Of a DNA stretch of 64,000 nucleotides, positions 16,196 through 25,509 are shown one piece after another (within the stretch, counting starts at the first letter, position 1; every line of letters begins with the position of its first letter). The stretch covers positions 124,001 to 188,000 of the forward strand of contig NZ_QNRE01000011.1 of assembly GCF_003315035.1 (NCBI RefSeq). Reading direction: 5' to 3'. This stretch comes from Nocardia puris. GTDB lineage: Bacteria; Actinomycetota; Actinomycetes; Mycobacteriales; Mycobacteriaceae. The position numbers and the translations under genes are program-made. Below the pieces are notes generated by a model. The model was not told the DNA's origin. It saw only the letters and a program-made list of their open reading frames with translations, and did no database searches.

Positions 16196-17478
16196 CCCGC
16201 CCCGCGCGGCACCGCGACGCCAGCGCCACCGTCGAGTCCGAACTGCGCTGGCGGCCCGCGCCTTTGGTCTACATGCTGGCCGGATGCGCGGCGGTGGCGC
16301 TGCTTTCGGCCGTGCTGTTCACGCGCTGGCAGCTGGTGGTGTTCGCCGCGCCCCTGCTCGGGGTGCTGGCGACCGCGCCGTGGCAGCGCTCGCGCACCCG
16401 CATCCAGGTCGACGGCAGCGGCACGCTGCGCTGTTTCGAGCAGGAAGAGGTGGTGCTCACCGTCGCCGCGTTCGTGGAGTCGGGGCACGCGCTGCTGCGG
16501 CTGAAGCCGGAGGCGGCGCCCGGCCTCGGCGTCGAGATCGAGGAGGCGAGCGATTCCGGAGCGGCGCCGGCCGGGCTGCGGCTGGCGCTCTCGGCCGGAC
16601 GGTGGGGGCGCTATCCGGTGTCGGCGCGGGTGTCGGCGCTGAGTCCGGCCGGTCTGGCGATCGCGACGGTGACGTTGCCCGCCGGGCAGTTGTTCGTCTA
16701 CCCGGTGACCGATCCGCAGCGAATGCGGTTGCCGCGCACCGAACTTCCCGAACGTCTCGGCACCCACCTGACCCGCAGGCACGGGCCCGGCGTGGAGTAC
16801 GCCGACATCCGCGCCTACGCGCCGGGCGACCAGTTGCGCACGGTGAACTGGTCGGTGAGCGCGCGGCGCGGGCGGCTCTACGTCACCGAGCGGCTGACGA
16901 ACCGGTCGGCCGATGTGGTGGTGCTGGTCGACACGTCCCAGCAGGCGCCGGGCCCCGCGACGGATTCGCTGGAGCTCTCGGTGCGCGGCGCCGCGCAGGT
17001 GGTGCAGTCCACCTTGCAGGCGGGCGACCGGACGGCCGTGGTGTGCCTGGGCGAGGCCCCGCGCTGGCTGCGGCCCGATATCGGCCGCCGCCAGTTCTAC
17101 CGGATCGTGGACACCGTGCTCGACGTCGGCGACGAGCACATCCCCACCACCGGCACGCTGGCCCCGCACGCCGCTGTTCCGCTCGGGGCGATCGTGGTGG
17201 CGTTCTCCACGCTGCTCGACACCCAGTTCGCGCTGGCGCTCATCGACCTGCGCAAGCGCGGGCACGTGGTGGTGGTCGTGGACGTGTTGCGCGGCACCCC
17301 GTTTCGCGAGGGCCTCGACGAAACCCTCTCGCGCATGTGGCAATTGGAGCGCGCGTCGATGTATCGGGACATGGGCACGGTGGGCGTCGACATCGTCCGC
17401 TGGGACGAGGGCGCCCGTCTGGACGAGGTGATGCGGTTGCTGCCCGAACACCGCCGCACGGTACGGGTACGGCGATGA
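16192..17478 (+). CDS. DUF58 (vWA-like) protein
   Basis: The product has 428 residues. After two hydrophobic segments (about 25-60) comes a beta-rich domain, then the DUF58 signature: RHGPGVEYADIRAYAPGDQ followed by VNWSVSARRGRLYVTERLTNR (about residues 197-238). The MIDAS-like VVVLVDTSQ of a von Willebrand A fold follows. DUF58 proteins partner MoxR ATPases. The gene overlaps MoxR upstream and the next small membrane protein downstream by four bases each, so all three are tightly coupled. Confidence 0.9.
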   Translation: MTRPARHRDASATVESELRWRPAPLVYMLAGCAAVALLSAVLFTRWQLVVFAAPLLGVLATAPWQRSRTRIQVDGSGTLRCFEQEEVVLTVAAFVESGHALLRLKPEAAPGLGVEIEEASDSGAAPAGLRLALSAGRWGRYPVSARVSALSPAGLAIATVTLPAGQLFVYPVTDPQRMRLPRTELPERLGTHLTRRHGPGVEYADIRAYAPGDQLRTVNWSVSARRGRLYVTERLTNRSADVVVLVDTSQQAPGPATDSLELSVRGAAQVVQSTLQAGDRTAVVCLGEAPRWLRPDIGRRQFYRIVDTVLDVGDEHIPTTGTLAPHAAVPLGAIVVAFSTLLDTQFALALIDLRKRGHVVVVVDVLRGTPFREGLDETLSRMWQLERASMYRDMGTVGVDIVRWDEGARLDEVMRLLPEHRRTVRVRR

Positions 17479-17930
17479 CCAGATTCCTCGCGGTGCTCGC
17501 GGGCGGCATGCTGGTCGCCGCGGTGACCCTCATGCTGCCGTGGGCGGGAGTGTTCGCTCTCGGGCTCGTGGCGGCGAGCTGGTGGTGGCGGCCCGCCGCC
17601 GTGCTGGCGGTGTTGCTCACCATCGGCGTGCTCGTCTGGGCCGACACGGGCGTGCTGGCCGCCGCGGCGACGGGTCTGGTCGCCACGGCGTACCTGCTGA
17701 ACGCCGCCGCCGTCTCCGCTCCGGCGGGCGTGGTGCCCACGACGCTGCCCTCGGTGCTGGGCGCGGTGGTCTTCGCGGGCTGCGCCGCCGCGGCCGCCCT
17801 GGTCCCCGTGAACCTGGCATGGGCGCCCGCCCTGGCTCCGGTCCTGGTGATCCTGTTGTACGCCTTGATAGTTCAGGGGATCACACCACGGCGCGCGCCG
17901 GTGCAAGAGGGACCACCGGCCCCGCCCTGA
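17475..17930 (+). CDS. Small polytopic membrane protein closing the MoxR operon
   Basis: This protein has 151 residues, almost entirely hydrophobic, with about five predicted membrane segments (roughly 4-20, 22-36, 40-60, 62-80, 90-135) and a short Pro-rich basic tail. It starts within the DUF58 stop (ATGA). No named domain is recognised; its place in the operon implies it is part of, or a client of, the MoxR/DUF58 assembly. Confidence 0.75.
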   Translation: MTRFLAVLAGGMLVAAVTLMLPWAGVFALGLVAASWWWRPAAVLAVLLTIGVLVWADTGVLAAAATGLVATAYLLNAAAVSAPAGVVPTTLPSVLGAVVFAGCAAAAALVPVNLAWAPALAPVLVILLYALIVQGITPRRAPVQEGPPAPP

Positions 17931-18151
17931 TCGAGGGCCGCACGATCGACCTGATGATGGTCGACCCGGGCAACCATCGCCGGGGACTCGGCCGCCTCCT
18001 GCTCCGGTACGCCGAAGAAACGCTCCTCGCCCGGTACTCGACCATCCGGCTGGAGACCTTCGTGGACAACGCCAGGGCCGCGTCGTTCTACGAGGCGTGC
18101 GGTTGGGTCCGCGCCGATCTCGTCGAGGGCGAGGGGCCGGCCGGATTCTAA
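17907..18151 (+). pseudogene. GNAT acetyltransferase, C-terminal remnant
   Basis: In the frame ending at 18151 the last 80 or so residues are an unmistakable GNAT core: MVDPGNHRRGLGRLLLRYAE (motif A, acetyl-CoA loop R-x-x-G-x-G) followed by LETFVDNARAASFYEACGW (motif B). The N-terminal half is missing, because upstream of about 17907 the same bases encode the small membrane protein in another frame. An ATG at 17954 could still start a 65-residue peptide, but it would lack motifs C and D. I read it as a 5'-deleted gene. Confidence 0.7.
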
Positions 18152-18202
18152 TGCACGAAGGGCCGCGCGGGCGGCCGATATCGCCCGCGTGGCCGCCTTC
18201 CC

Positions 18203-19063
18203 CTACTCGAACGTCAAGCTCACGTCCGCGAGCACCGGCGCGTCGTCGCGCTCCACGACCGTCGCCGCGATCACGAGTTCGCCGTCGGCGCGCCAGATCC
18301 GGGTGCGGATCGTCTCGCCCGGATACAGCACCCCGGCGAAGCGGGCGCGGAACCCGGTGACCCGGCTCGCGTCCGCGTCGAGCGCGGTGTCGGTGGCCGT
18401 CTTGCAGACGATGCCGTATGTGCACAACCCGTGCAGGATCGGGTTGGGAAACCCTGCGGCGCGGGCGAATTCCGGATCGGAGTGCAGCGGGTTGCGGTCG
18501 CCGAGCATCCGGTACAGCAGCGCCTGCTGCGGCAGGGTCGCGGTGGTGACGTCGAAATCCGGTGCGCGGTCGGGAAGTTCGGTCTTGGTGCTCGGCCCGC
18601 GTTCGCCGCCGAAGCCGCCCTCGCCCTTGGCGAAGATGGACGAGCGCGCGGTCCACAACAGCTCGCCGTCCGAGCCGGTGACGGTTCGCTCCTGCACCAC
18701 CACGGCCGCGGATCCCTTGTCCCACAACTCGCTGATGTGTTCGGCCATCGTCGCCTTGCCCGAGGCGGGGAGGGGCCGGTGCACCCGCACCTCCTGAAAC
18801 CCGTGCACCACCTTCGCCAGGTCGATATCGATGCCGGGGAAGCTCACCTTGGGCGGTTCGGTCTCGTGCAGCGTCGGCGCGACGGTCGCGAACGTGGGCA
18901 GCACCTGCGGTTCCCGGTCATCGAGATACCGCAGCTCACCGGCGTCGGTCCAGCGCGCGCCCGCGCCCAGCCCCAGCTGGTAGAGCTGCACGTCCGACGG
19001 CGTCCAGGCGAACTCGCGGCTCGGCAGTTCCGCGCCGAGCGCGACCTTCGGATCGATGGGCAT
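18203..19063 (-). CDS. hsd4B: MaoC-like double-hotdog enoyl-CoA hydratase (Hsd4B/ChsH3-type)
   Basis: The product has 286 residues starting at ATG 19063 after GGAGGAG. It has two hotdog halves; the second carries the hydratase motif RMLGDRNPLHSDPEFARAAG (about 185-204) followed by PILHGLCTYG, with the expected Asp and His. The size and order (N-terminal domain without, C-terminal domain with the active site) match Rv3538-type proteins. That protein lies beside kstD in M. tuberculosis, as here. The likely role is hydrating a steroid side-chain enoyl-CoA. The 227 bases between kstD and this gene hold no recognisable gene. Confidence 0.82.
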   Translation of the reverse strand: MPIDPKVALGAELPSREFAWTPSDVQLYQLGLGAGARWTDAGELRYLDDREPQVLPTFATVAPTLHETEPPKVSFPGIDIDLAKVVHGFQEVRVHRPLPASGKATMAEHISELWDKGSAAVVVQERTVTGSDGELLWTARSSIFAKGEGGFGGERGPSTKTELPDRAPDFDVTTATLPQQALLYRMLGDRNPLHSDPEFARAAGFPNPILHGLCTYGIVCKTATDTALDADASRVTGFRARFAGVLYPGETIRTRIWRADGELVIAATVVERDDAPVLADVSLTFE

Positions 19064-19290
19064 TCAGTTCTCCTCCTGCGTGATGATGGACAACCCGCGC
19101 TCCGAGCGTGCGCCGGGCGCGCCGAACTCGGCGGTGCCGCGCCCGCTGAGCGGGATGATCGCCGCGCCCTCCGCAACGCCGCTCGCGCCGAGGGCCCGAC
19201 CGTCCCGCGCCCCGGTGGATGCGAGCCGGGCGATACCGGACCGGACGCGCCGACCCGACGCGGAAGGCAGCCCTCGGTGCCGAACCCGGC

Positions 19291-20973
19291 TCACGCCACG
19301 ACCCCGCCCTTGCGCTCGGCGATGTCGAGCGCCGCCAGGTACCCGAACGTGATCGCGGGGCCGATGGTCGCGCCGGGCCCGGCGTAGGTGTGGCCCATCA
19401 CCGGGGCGCTCACATTGCCCGAGGCGTACAGGCCCTCGATCACGCTGCCGTCCTCGCGCAGCACCCGGCCCGCGGTGTCGGTGACCAGCCCGCCCTTGGT
19501 GCCGAGGTCGCCGGGCACGATCTTGGCCGCGTAGAACGGGCCCTGCACCAGCGCGGCCAGGCACGGGTTCGGCTTCACCGTGGGGTCGCCGTAGTACTTG
19601 TCGTAGGCGCTGTCGCCGCGGTGGAAGTCCTCGTCCACGCCCTGCTCCGCGAACGCGTTGAACCGCTCGACCGTCGCGGCCAGGTTCGGCACCGGCACCC
19701 CGATCTCGGCCGCCAGCGCGGCGAGCGTGTCGGCCTTCACGATCAGCCCGTTTTCCATCCAGCGGGACGGGAACCGCTGGCCGGGCTGCAATCCGGCGAA
19801 GATGTAGCGATTCCGGTAGCGCTGGTCGAACACCAGCCACGCGGGCACGTGCTCGCCCGGCCCCTCACCCTGCCCGTATTCGCCGCCGTACATGGTGTGC
19901 ACGGCCTCGACGTAAGGAGCGGACTCATTCCCGAACCGCTTGCCGTCGGCGTCGACGATGATGCAGCCGGGCAGGTTCCGCTCGGCCAGGCAGAACCACG
20001 GCTTGCCGCCCTTGAACACCGTCGGCCCCCACCACGCGTCCTCCATCAGGTTGATGGCCGCGCCCAGCGCCATACCCGCCTGGATGCCGTCGCCGGTATT
20101 GGCCGCCGCGCCGGTGGTCCACTCGGTGGTGATCGGTTCGCGCTGGTACTTCTGGCGCATCTCCGCGTTGTGCTCGAAACCGCCGCTGGCCAAAACCACG
20201 CCGTGGCGCGCGCGGAACACCACGGGTTGCCCCTCGTGGGTGGCCTCGACGCCCACCACCACGCCGTCCTCGGTGATGATCCTGGTCAGCGGGGTTTCCA
20301 GGAGCACCGGGACGTTGCTGTCGAGCAGGCCCTTGCGCATCCCGGCGATGATCGCCTGGCCCATCCCCACCAGGTGCTTGCCGGTGAACTTCGCCCAGTA
20401 CGTGCGCGCGCCGACGCGCAGCGCGCGCAGCATCCCCTTCGGGTGCCTGCGGATCAGGTTCAGCCGCACGAAATCGGCCTGGGTGACCACCACGTTCAGC
20501 GGCGCCTTGCTGTAGGGCGGCTCCAGCTTGAACCGCTCCGCGCCGAGCGTCTTGGCGTTGAACGGCTTCGGCTCGCAGGAGCGTCCCTGCGCCAGCCCGC
20601 CGGGCGCCTCCGGGTAGTAGTCCGAGTACCCCGGCACCCACGCCATCTTCAGCGGCGTGTGATCGAGAACGAAGTCGAACGCCTCTGCCCCCCGGTCGAT
20701 GAAGGTGTCGATCCGTTCGGCGGGCGTGGCGTCGCCGATGATGCTGTGCAGGTAGCGCCGCGCTTCCTCGCGGTCGTCGGGGCGACCCGACGCGAGCAGC
20801 GCCTTGTTCCCCGGAATCCACACCCCGCCACCGGAGCGCGCGGTCGAACCGCCGTAGTGCGCGGCCTTCTCGATGATCACCGCGCTCAGCCCGCGGTGGG
20901 CCGCGGTGAGGGCGGCGGTCATCCCGGCGGCGCCGCTGCCGACCACCACCACGTCGTATTCCCGATCAGTCAT
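19291..20973 (-). CDS. kstD: 3-ketosteroid delta1-dehydrogenase
   Basis: ATG at 20973 gives 560 residues, the usual KstD length. The FAD-binding Rossmann motif VVVVGSGAAGMTAALTAAHRG lies at about residues 8-28. The flavoprotein motif STARSGGGVWIP, a tyrosine in ESAPYVEA and the C-terminal MGHTYAGPGATIGP, with the catalytic Tyr and Gly, match KstD. The enzyme introduces the 1,2 double bond in ring A of 3-ketosteroids (androstenedione to ADD), preparing ring B opening with KshA. A perfect KstR-motif operator begins two bases upstream of the start. The 1019-residue extension of this frame is an antisense artefact. Confidence 0.95.
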   Translation of the reverse strand: MTDREYDVVVVGSGAAGMTAALTAAHRGLSAVIIEKAAHYGGSTARSGGGVWIPGNKALLASGRPDDREEARRYLHSIIGDATPAERIDTFIDRGAEAFDFVLDHTPLKMAWVPGYSDYYPEAPGGLAQGRSCEPKPFNAKTLGAERFKLEPPYSKAPLNVVVTQADFVRLNLIRRHPKGMLRALRVGARTYWAKFTGKHLVGMGQAIIAGMRKGLLDSNVPVLLETPLTRIITEDGVVVGVEATHEGQPVVFRARHGVVLASGGFEHNAEMRQKYQREPITTEWTTGAAANTGDGIQAGMALGAAINLMEDAWWGPTVFKGGKPWFCLAERNLPGCIIVDADGKRFGNESAPYVEAVHTMYGGEYGQGEGPGEHVPAWLVFDQRYRNRYIFAGLQPGQRFPSRWMENGLIVKADTLAALAAEIGVPVPNLAATVERFNAFAEQGVDEDFHRGDSAYDKYYGDPTVKPNPCLAALVQGPFYAAKIVPGDLGTKGGLVTDTAGRVLREDGSVIEGLYASGNVSAPVMGHTYAGPGATIGPAITFGYLAALDIAERKGGVVA

Positions 20974-20974
20974 G

Positions 20975-20988
20975 TAGAACACGTTATA
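20975..20988. promoter_or_regulatory. KstR operator upstream of kstD
   Basis: TAGAACACGTTATA matches the KstR consensus TnnAACnnGTTnnA at every specified position. It lies immediately before the kstD start, so bound repressor would cover the start region. A leaderless or very short leader transcript is likely. Confidence 0.85.
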
Positions 20989-21051
20989 GAATGGGGGCGC
21001 TGTTGGTCTATGTTGTGTGGCAGAAGACCTGCTCGGCGCACCGTTCGCCGA

Positions 21052-21065
21052 GGAAACTTGTTTCA
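21052..21065. promoter_or_regulatory. KstR-like operator upstream of KstD-like flavoprotein/hsaEGF
   Basis: GGAAACTTGTTTCA fits TnnAACnnGTTnnA except for the first base. It lies 22 bases before the ATG at 21088 and would control the rightward operon, while the site at 20975 controls the leftward one. Confidence 0.7.
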
Positions 21066-21087
21066 GTTTCAGACCGGAGTGAACTAC

Positions 21088-22716
21088 ATGGCCCTCGATT
21101 GGGACCTGACCGCCGACGTGGTCGTCGTCGGATTCGGCGCCGCGGGTGCGTGCGCCGCGCTGGAGGCGGCCGACGCGGGTGCGCAGGTGCTGGTGCTGGA
21201 GCGCTTCCACGGGGGTGGCGCCGCCGCGCTCTCCGGCGGCATCATCTACGCGGGCGGCGGCACCTCGGTGCAGCGCGAGGGCGGCGTCGAGGACACCCCG
21301 GAGCAGATGCTCGCCTACCTCGAGCGGGAGGTGGGCGGCGCGGTCTCGCCGCGCACCCTGCGCCGGTTCGTCGCCGAAAGTCCCGCCATGATCGAGTGGC
21401 TGAAGGGCCACGGCGTGCCGTTCGAGGCGTCGCTGTGCCCGTACAAGACCTCGTACCCGAACGACGACTACTACCTCTACTACTCCGGCAGCGAGGTCTC
21501 CGGCTACGGCCGCGAGGTCGCCGCACCCGCGCAGCGCGGGCATCGGGTGAAAGGGCGCGGCACCTCGGGCAAGAAGCTCACCGGCCCACTCGCCGCCAGC
21601 GCCGCCCGGTGCGGCGTACGGGTCGAAACACTCACCAGGGCAACGCGTTTGATCACCGACGACAACGGCTCGGTGATCGGCGTCGAATGCCTCTCTCTGC
21701 GCGACGCGCCGGGACGGGTGCGCGACCGCTACACCCGCATGGCGAAGATCGCGGCCAAGCCCGGCATCTACTACCCGCCGCTGCGCACGGCGCTGGAGAA
21801 GCGCCTCGACGACCTCGACCGCCGTTACGCCCGCCCGATCCGGGTGCAGGCGCGGCGCGGAATCATCGTCAGCGCGGGCGGTTTCATCGCCAATCGCGCC
21901 ATGGTCGCCGAACACGACGCCCGCTTCCAGGGCGGTCTCCCGCTCGGCACCACGGGTGACGACGGCAGCGGCATCCGCATGGCGTGCGAGGTGGGCGCCG
22001 CCACCGACCGCATGGCGAACATCTCCGCATGGCGATTCCTCCTGCCGCCCAGTTCTTTCACGGGTGCGGTACTGGTGGACGGGCGCGGGCGCCGCGTGAT
22101 CGACGAGACCCGCTACGGCGCGGCCGTCGGGCACCGGCTCGTCACCGAACACGAGGGCAAGGGCTGGCTGCTGGCCGACGCCGACCTCATGCGCACCGCG
22201 ATCCGCCAGATCGGGCCGCAGGCCGCCTGGTTCCAGCGCATGCAGTTCGAGGTGATGCGCCGCACGGCCGTGCGCGGCCCGACGCTGGAAGCCATTGCCG
22301 TCAAAGCCGGTATCGATCCGCAAGGGCTGCGCGCCACCGTCGCCGAACACAACGCGGCGATCGAGAACGGCGCCCCGGACCCGGTGGGCAAACCGGCGGA
22401 GTTCACCGTCGCGGTCCGGCGCGCCCCGTTCTGGCTGTTGGATGTGGGGATCAAACCCAGCCTCACCAATCCGTGCCCGATGCTCACCCTCGGCGGCGTG
22501 GTCGTCGACGACGACACGGGCGCGGTGAAAGACGCGGCGGGCAAGGACATCCCGGGTCTGTACGCGGCCGGGCGCACGGCTGTCGGCATCTGCTCGGACT
22601 CCTACGTCAGCGGACTGTCGCTGGCCGACTGCGTCTTCTCCGGCCGTCGCGCCGGACGCGCCGCGGCGGGCGAACCGGCCCTCACCTACGAATCAGCAAC
22701 AGCGGAAGGGAATTAG
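21088..22716 (+). CDS. KstD-like FAD-dependent steroid dehydrogenase family protein
   Basis: ATG at 21088 follows CGGAG at 21075-21079 and gives 542 residues. FAD motif VVVVGFGAAGACAALEAADAG is at about residues 11-31; GGGAAALSGGIIYAGGG and a C-terminal GGVVVDDDTG ... GLYAAGRTAVGICSDSYVSG complete a fumarate-reductase/KstD-type flavoprotein. It resembles the KstR-regulated Rv0785 type more than true KstD: the KstD Tyr-Ala-Gly-Pro-Gly loop is replaced by CSDSYVSGLSLAD. It is first in an operon with hsaE, hsaG and hsaF. The steroid substrate is unknown. Confidence 0.8.
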   Translation: MALDWDLTADVVVVGFGAAGACAALEAADAGAQVLVLERFHGGGAAALSGGIIYAGGGTSVQREGGVEDTPEQMLAYLEREVGGAVSPRTLRRFVAESPAMIEWLKGHGVPFEASLCPYKTSYPNDDYYLYYSGSEVSGYGREVAAPAQRGHRVKGRGTSGKKLTGPLAASAARCGVRVETLTRATRLITDDNGSVIGVECLSLRDAPGRVRDRYTRMAKIAAKPGIYYPPLRTALEKRLDDLDRRYARPIRVQARRGIIVSAGGFIANRAMVAEHDARFQGGLPLGTTGDDGSGIRMACEVGAATDRMANISAWRFLLPPSSFTGAVLVDGRGRRVIDETRYGAAVGHRLVTEHEGKGWLLADADLMRTAIRQIGPQAAWFQRMQFEVMRRTAVRGPTLEAIAVKAGIDPQGLRATVAEHNAAIENGAPDPVGKPAEFTVAVRRAPFWLLDVGIKPSLTNPCPMLTLGGVVVDDDTGAVKDAAGKDIPGLYAAGRTAVGICSDSYVSGLSLADCVFSGRRAGRAAAGEPALTYESATAEGN

Positions 22717-22717
22717 C

Positions 22718-23503
22718 GTGCTGTCCGACGCGGTACGAACCGAACTCGCCGACGAACTCGCGCGGGCCGAACGCGAGAAGGTCGCCATCGACCCGCTCGT
22801 CGCGCGGTACCCCGACATCGACGTGGTCGACGCCTACGAGATCCAGCTCCTCAATATCCGCCGCCGGCTCGACACCGGCGCCAGGGTGGTGGGCCACAAG
22901 GTCGGCCTCTCCTCGGAGGCCATGCAGCGCATGATGGGTGTCGACGAGCCCGACTACGGGCACCTGCTCGCGGAAATGGAAGTGTACGAAGACGTTCCGG
23001 TGGAAGCCGGGCGCTACCTGTTCCCGCGCGTGGAGGTGGAGGTGGGGTTCGTCCTGGGCGCCGATCTGCCCGGTGCGGACTGCACCGAAGCCGACGTGCT
23101 CGCCGCCACCGTCGCGTTCGCGCCCGCCATCGAACTGATCGATTCGCGCATCAAGGACTGGAACATCGGTCTGTGCGACACCATCTCCGACAACGCGTCC
23201 TCGGCCGGGTACGTACTGGGCGCGCAGCGGGTCGCGCCCGGTGACCTCGACATCAAGGGGATCGACGCCGTGCTCACCCGCAACGACGAGGTGGTGGCCG
23301 AGGGGCGCAGCGACGCGGTGCTCGGCGATCCCGTCATCGCGGTGGCCTGGCTGGCGCGCAAGGTCGCCTCGTTCGGGGTGCGGCTGAAGGCGGGCGACAT
23401 CGTGCTGCCGGGTTCGTGCACCCGCGCCATCGACGCCCGCCCCGGCGACAAGTTCCACGCCGAGTTCGCCGGACTCGGTTCCGTCCGTCTGCAATTCGTA
23501 TAG
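22718..23503 (+). CDS. hsaE: 2-hydroxypentadienoate hydratase
   Basis: GTG at 22718 is two bases after the upstream stop. The 261 residues include KVGLSSEAMQRMMGVDEPDY (substrate-pocket Lys and Met region), VEVEVGFVLG with the metal-binding Glu residues, and ALELIDSRI-like sequence (here AIELIDSRIKDW). These match the hydratase/decarboxylase family. HsaE hydrates 2-hydroxyhexa-2,4-dienoate, released from rings A/B by HsaD, to 4-hydroxy-2-oxohexanoate, the substrate of HsaF. It is followed directly by hsaG and hsaF. Confidence 0.92.
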   Translation: MLSDAVRTELADELARAEREKVAIDPLVARYPDIDVVDAYEIQLLNIRRRLDTGARVVGHKVGLSSEAMQRMMGVDEPDYGHLLAEMEVYEDVPVEAGRYLFPRVEVEVGFVLGADLPGADCTEADVLAATVAFAPAIELIDSRIKDWNIGLCDTISDNASSAGYVLGAQRVAPGDLDIKGIDAVLTRNDEVVAEGRSDAVLGDPVIAVAWLARKVASFGVRLKAGDIVLPGSCTRAIDARPGDKFHAEFAGLGSVRLQFV

Positions 23504-23514
23504 GAGGCCCTGTC

Positions 23515-24423
23515 GTGTCCATCGGGACCGTCACCGCCGCGATCGTCGGGTCCGGCAATATCAGTACCGATCTGCTCTACAAACTGCTGCGTTCCGACGC
23601 CATCGAGCCGCGCTGGATGATCGGCATCGATCCCGAGAGCGAGGGCCTGAAGCGCGCCCGCGGCCTCGGGCTGGAGACCTCGCACGAAGGCGTGGACTGG
23701 CTGCTCGGGCAGTCGGAGAAGCCGGATCTGATCTTCGAGGCCACCAGTGCGTACGTGCACCGGGCGGCCGCGCCCCGCTACGCCGAGGCCGGCATCCGGG
23801 CAGTCGATCTCACGCCCGCCGCCGTCGGGCCCGCCGTGGTGCCGCCGGTGAACCTCGACGCGAACATCGAAGCGCCGAACGTCAACATGATCACTTGCGG
23901 TGGGCAGGCGACGATTCCGATCGTCGCGGCCGTCTCGCGGGTGGTGCCCGTGCCGTACGCGGAGATCGTCGCGTCGGTGTCGTCGGTGTCGGCCGGGCCC
24001 GGTACCCGCGCCAATATCGACGAGTTCACCAAGACCACCAGTCGCGGCGTCGAGACGATCGGCGGGGCGCAGCGCGGTAAGGCGATCATCATCCTCAACC
24101 CGGCCGAACCGCCGATGATCATGCGCGACACCATCTTCTGCGCGATCCCCGAGGACGCCGACACCGACGCCATCGCCGACTCCATCCACCGCATGGTCGC
24201 CGACATCCAGCAGTACGTGCCCGGCTACCGGTTGCTGAACGAACCGCAGTTCGACGAGCCGTCGGTGGTTTCCGGTGGGATGGCGAAGGTTTCGGTGTTC
24301 GTGGAGGTGGAAGGGGCAGGCGACTTCCTGCCGCCCTACGCGGGCAACCTCGACATCATGACCGCCGCCGCCACCAGGGTCGGCGAAGTCATCGCCGAGC
24401 AGATCACCTCGGCACGGGTGTAA
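23515..24423 (+). CDS. hsaG: Acylating aldehyde dehydrogenase (acetaldehyde/propionaldehyde)
   Basis: GTG at 23515, six bases after TAGGAGG, gives 302 residues, the family norm. NAD-binding AIVGSGNISTDLL is at about residues 8-20, and the nucleophilic cysteine is in NMITCGGQATIP (about residue 127). ASVSSVSAGPGTRANIDEFT is a family signature. The enzyme oxidises the aldehyde released by HsaF to its CoA thioester, using NAD, in a complex with HsaF that channels the aldehyde; propionaldehyde is expected in steroid breakdown. Confidence 0.94.
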   Translation: MSIGTVTAAIVGSGNISTDLLYKLLRSDAIEPRWMIGIDPESEGLKRARGLGLETSHEGVDWLLGQSEKPDLIFEATSAYVHRAAAPRYAEAGIRAVDLTPAAVGPAVVPPVNLDANIEAPNVNMITCGGQATIPIVAAVSRVVPVPYAEIVASVSSVSAGPGTRANIDEFTKTTSRGVETIGGAQRGKAIIILNPAEPPMIMRDTIFCAIPEDADTDAIADSIHRMVADIQQYVPGYRLLNEPQFDEPSVVSGGMAKVSVFVEVEGAGDFLPPYAGNLDIMTAAATRVGEVIAEQITSARV

Positions 24424-24434
24424 GGAGCGTTCCC

Positions 24435-25472
24435 ATGGCCTATTCCGCAGAACTCGACATCCGCGTCACCGACACCTCGCTGCGCGACGGATCGCATCAC
24501 AAGCGGCACCAGTTCACCGCCGCCGAGGTGCGCGATATCGTCGCCGCGCTCGACGGGGCGGGCGTGCCCGTCATCGAGGTCACCCACGGCGACGGGCTCG
24601 GCGGGTCCTCGTTCAACTACGGGTTCTCCAAAACCCCGGAGCAGGAACTGATCACGATCGCCGCGCAGACGGCGAAGAACGCGAAGATCGCGGTGCTCAT
24701 GCTGCCCGGCGTGGGCGTCAAGGAGGACATCAAGATCTCGCAGGACAACGGCGCGTCCATCTGCCGCATCGCCACGCACTGCACCGAGGCGGACGTGTCC
24801 ATCCAGCACTTCGGGCTGGCGCGCGAACTCGGGCTCGAGACCGTCGGCTTCCTGATGATGTCGCACACCCAGCCGCCGGAGTTCCTGGCGAAGCAGGCGC
24901 GCATCATGGCCGACGCGGGCTGCCAGTGCGTGTACATCGTGGACTCGGCGGGCGCCCTTGTGCTGGACCAGGTCTCGGATCGGGTGGCCGCGCTGGTCGC
25001 CGAACTCGGGTCCGACGCGCAGGTGGGTTTCCACGGTCACGAGAACCTCGATCTCGCGGTCGCCAACTCCGTCTACGCCATTCGCGCCGGCGCCTCCCAG
25101 ATCGACGGCAGCGCACGGCGTTTCGGCGCGGGCGCAGGTAATACGCCGGTCGAGGCGCTGGTCGGGGTGTGCGACAAGCTCGGCATCTCCACCGGCATCG
25201 ACTTCTTCGCCATCGCCGACGCCGCCGAGGACGTGGTGCGCCCCGCCATGCCGCAGGAATGCCTGCTGGATCGCCAGGCGCTCATGATGGGCTACGCCGG
25301 GGTCTATTCCAGCTTCCTCAAGCACGCCGAGCGCCAGGCCGAGCGCTACGGGGTGTCGGCGGCGGAGATGCTGGTACGGGCCGGTCAGCGCAAGCTGGTC
25401 GGTGGGCAGGAGGATCAGCTCATCGATATCGCGCTCGAGTTGCAGCGGGAGAAGAACACCGTGCCCGCGTGA
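24435..25472 (+). CDS. hsaF: 4-hydroxy-2-oxovalerate/oxohexanoate aldolase
   Basis: The 345 residues begin at ATG 24435 after AAGGAG. The TIM-barrel aldolase signature VTDTSLRDGSHHKRHQF (about residues 11-27) carries the catalytic Arg, metal-binding Asp and general-base His. The second metal site is in GFHGHENLDLAVAN. HsaF cleaves 4-hydroxy-2-oxohexanoate to pyruvate and propionaldehyde and hands the aldehyde to HsaG. It ends the operon; a strong hairpin follows 38 bases downstream. Confidence 0.95.
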   Translation: MAYSAELDIRVTDTSLRDGSHHKRHQFTAAEVRDIVAALDGAGVPVIEVTHGDGLGGSSFNYGFSKTPEQELITIAAQTAKNAKIAVLMLPGVGVKEDIKISQDNGASICRIATHCTEADVSIQHFGLARELGLETVGFLMMSHTQPPEFLAKQARIMADAGCQCVYIVDSAGALVLDQVSDRVAALVAELGSDAQVGFHGHENLDLAVANSVYAIRAGASQIDGSARRFGAGAGNTPVEALVGVCDKLGISTGIDFFAIADAAEDVVRPAMPQECLLDRQALMMGYAGVYSSFLKHAERQAERYGVSAAEMLVRAGQRKLVGGQEDQLIDIALELQREKNTVPA

Positions 25473-25509
25473 GGTCAGGTGTCCCGCGTTCGGCGCGGGG
25501 TGTACCGAG

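Noticed and set aside
19219..21087. Long plus-strand open frame running through the kstD region into the KstD-like gene
   Set aside because: It is the antisense shadow of kstD; the real flavoprotein start is ATG 21088 with a ribosome-binding site and an FAD motif directly after it.
20974..22350. 1019-residue minus-strand extension of kstD
   Set aside because: The part before 20973 is antisense to the KstD-like gene and lacks any domain; the FAD motif and KstR box place the kstD start at 20973.
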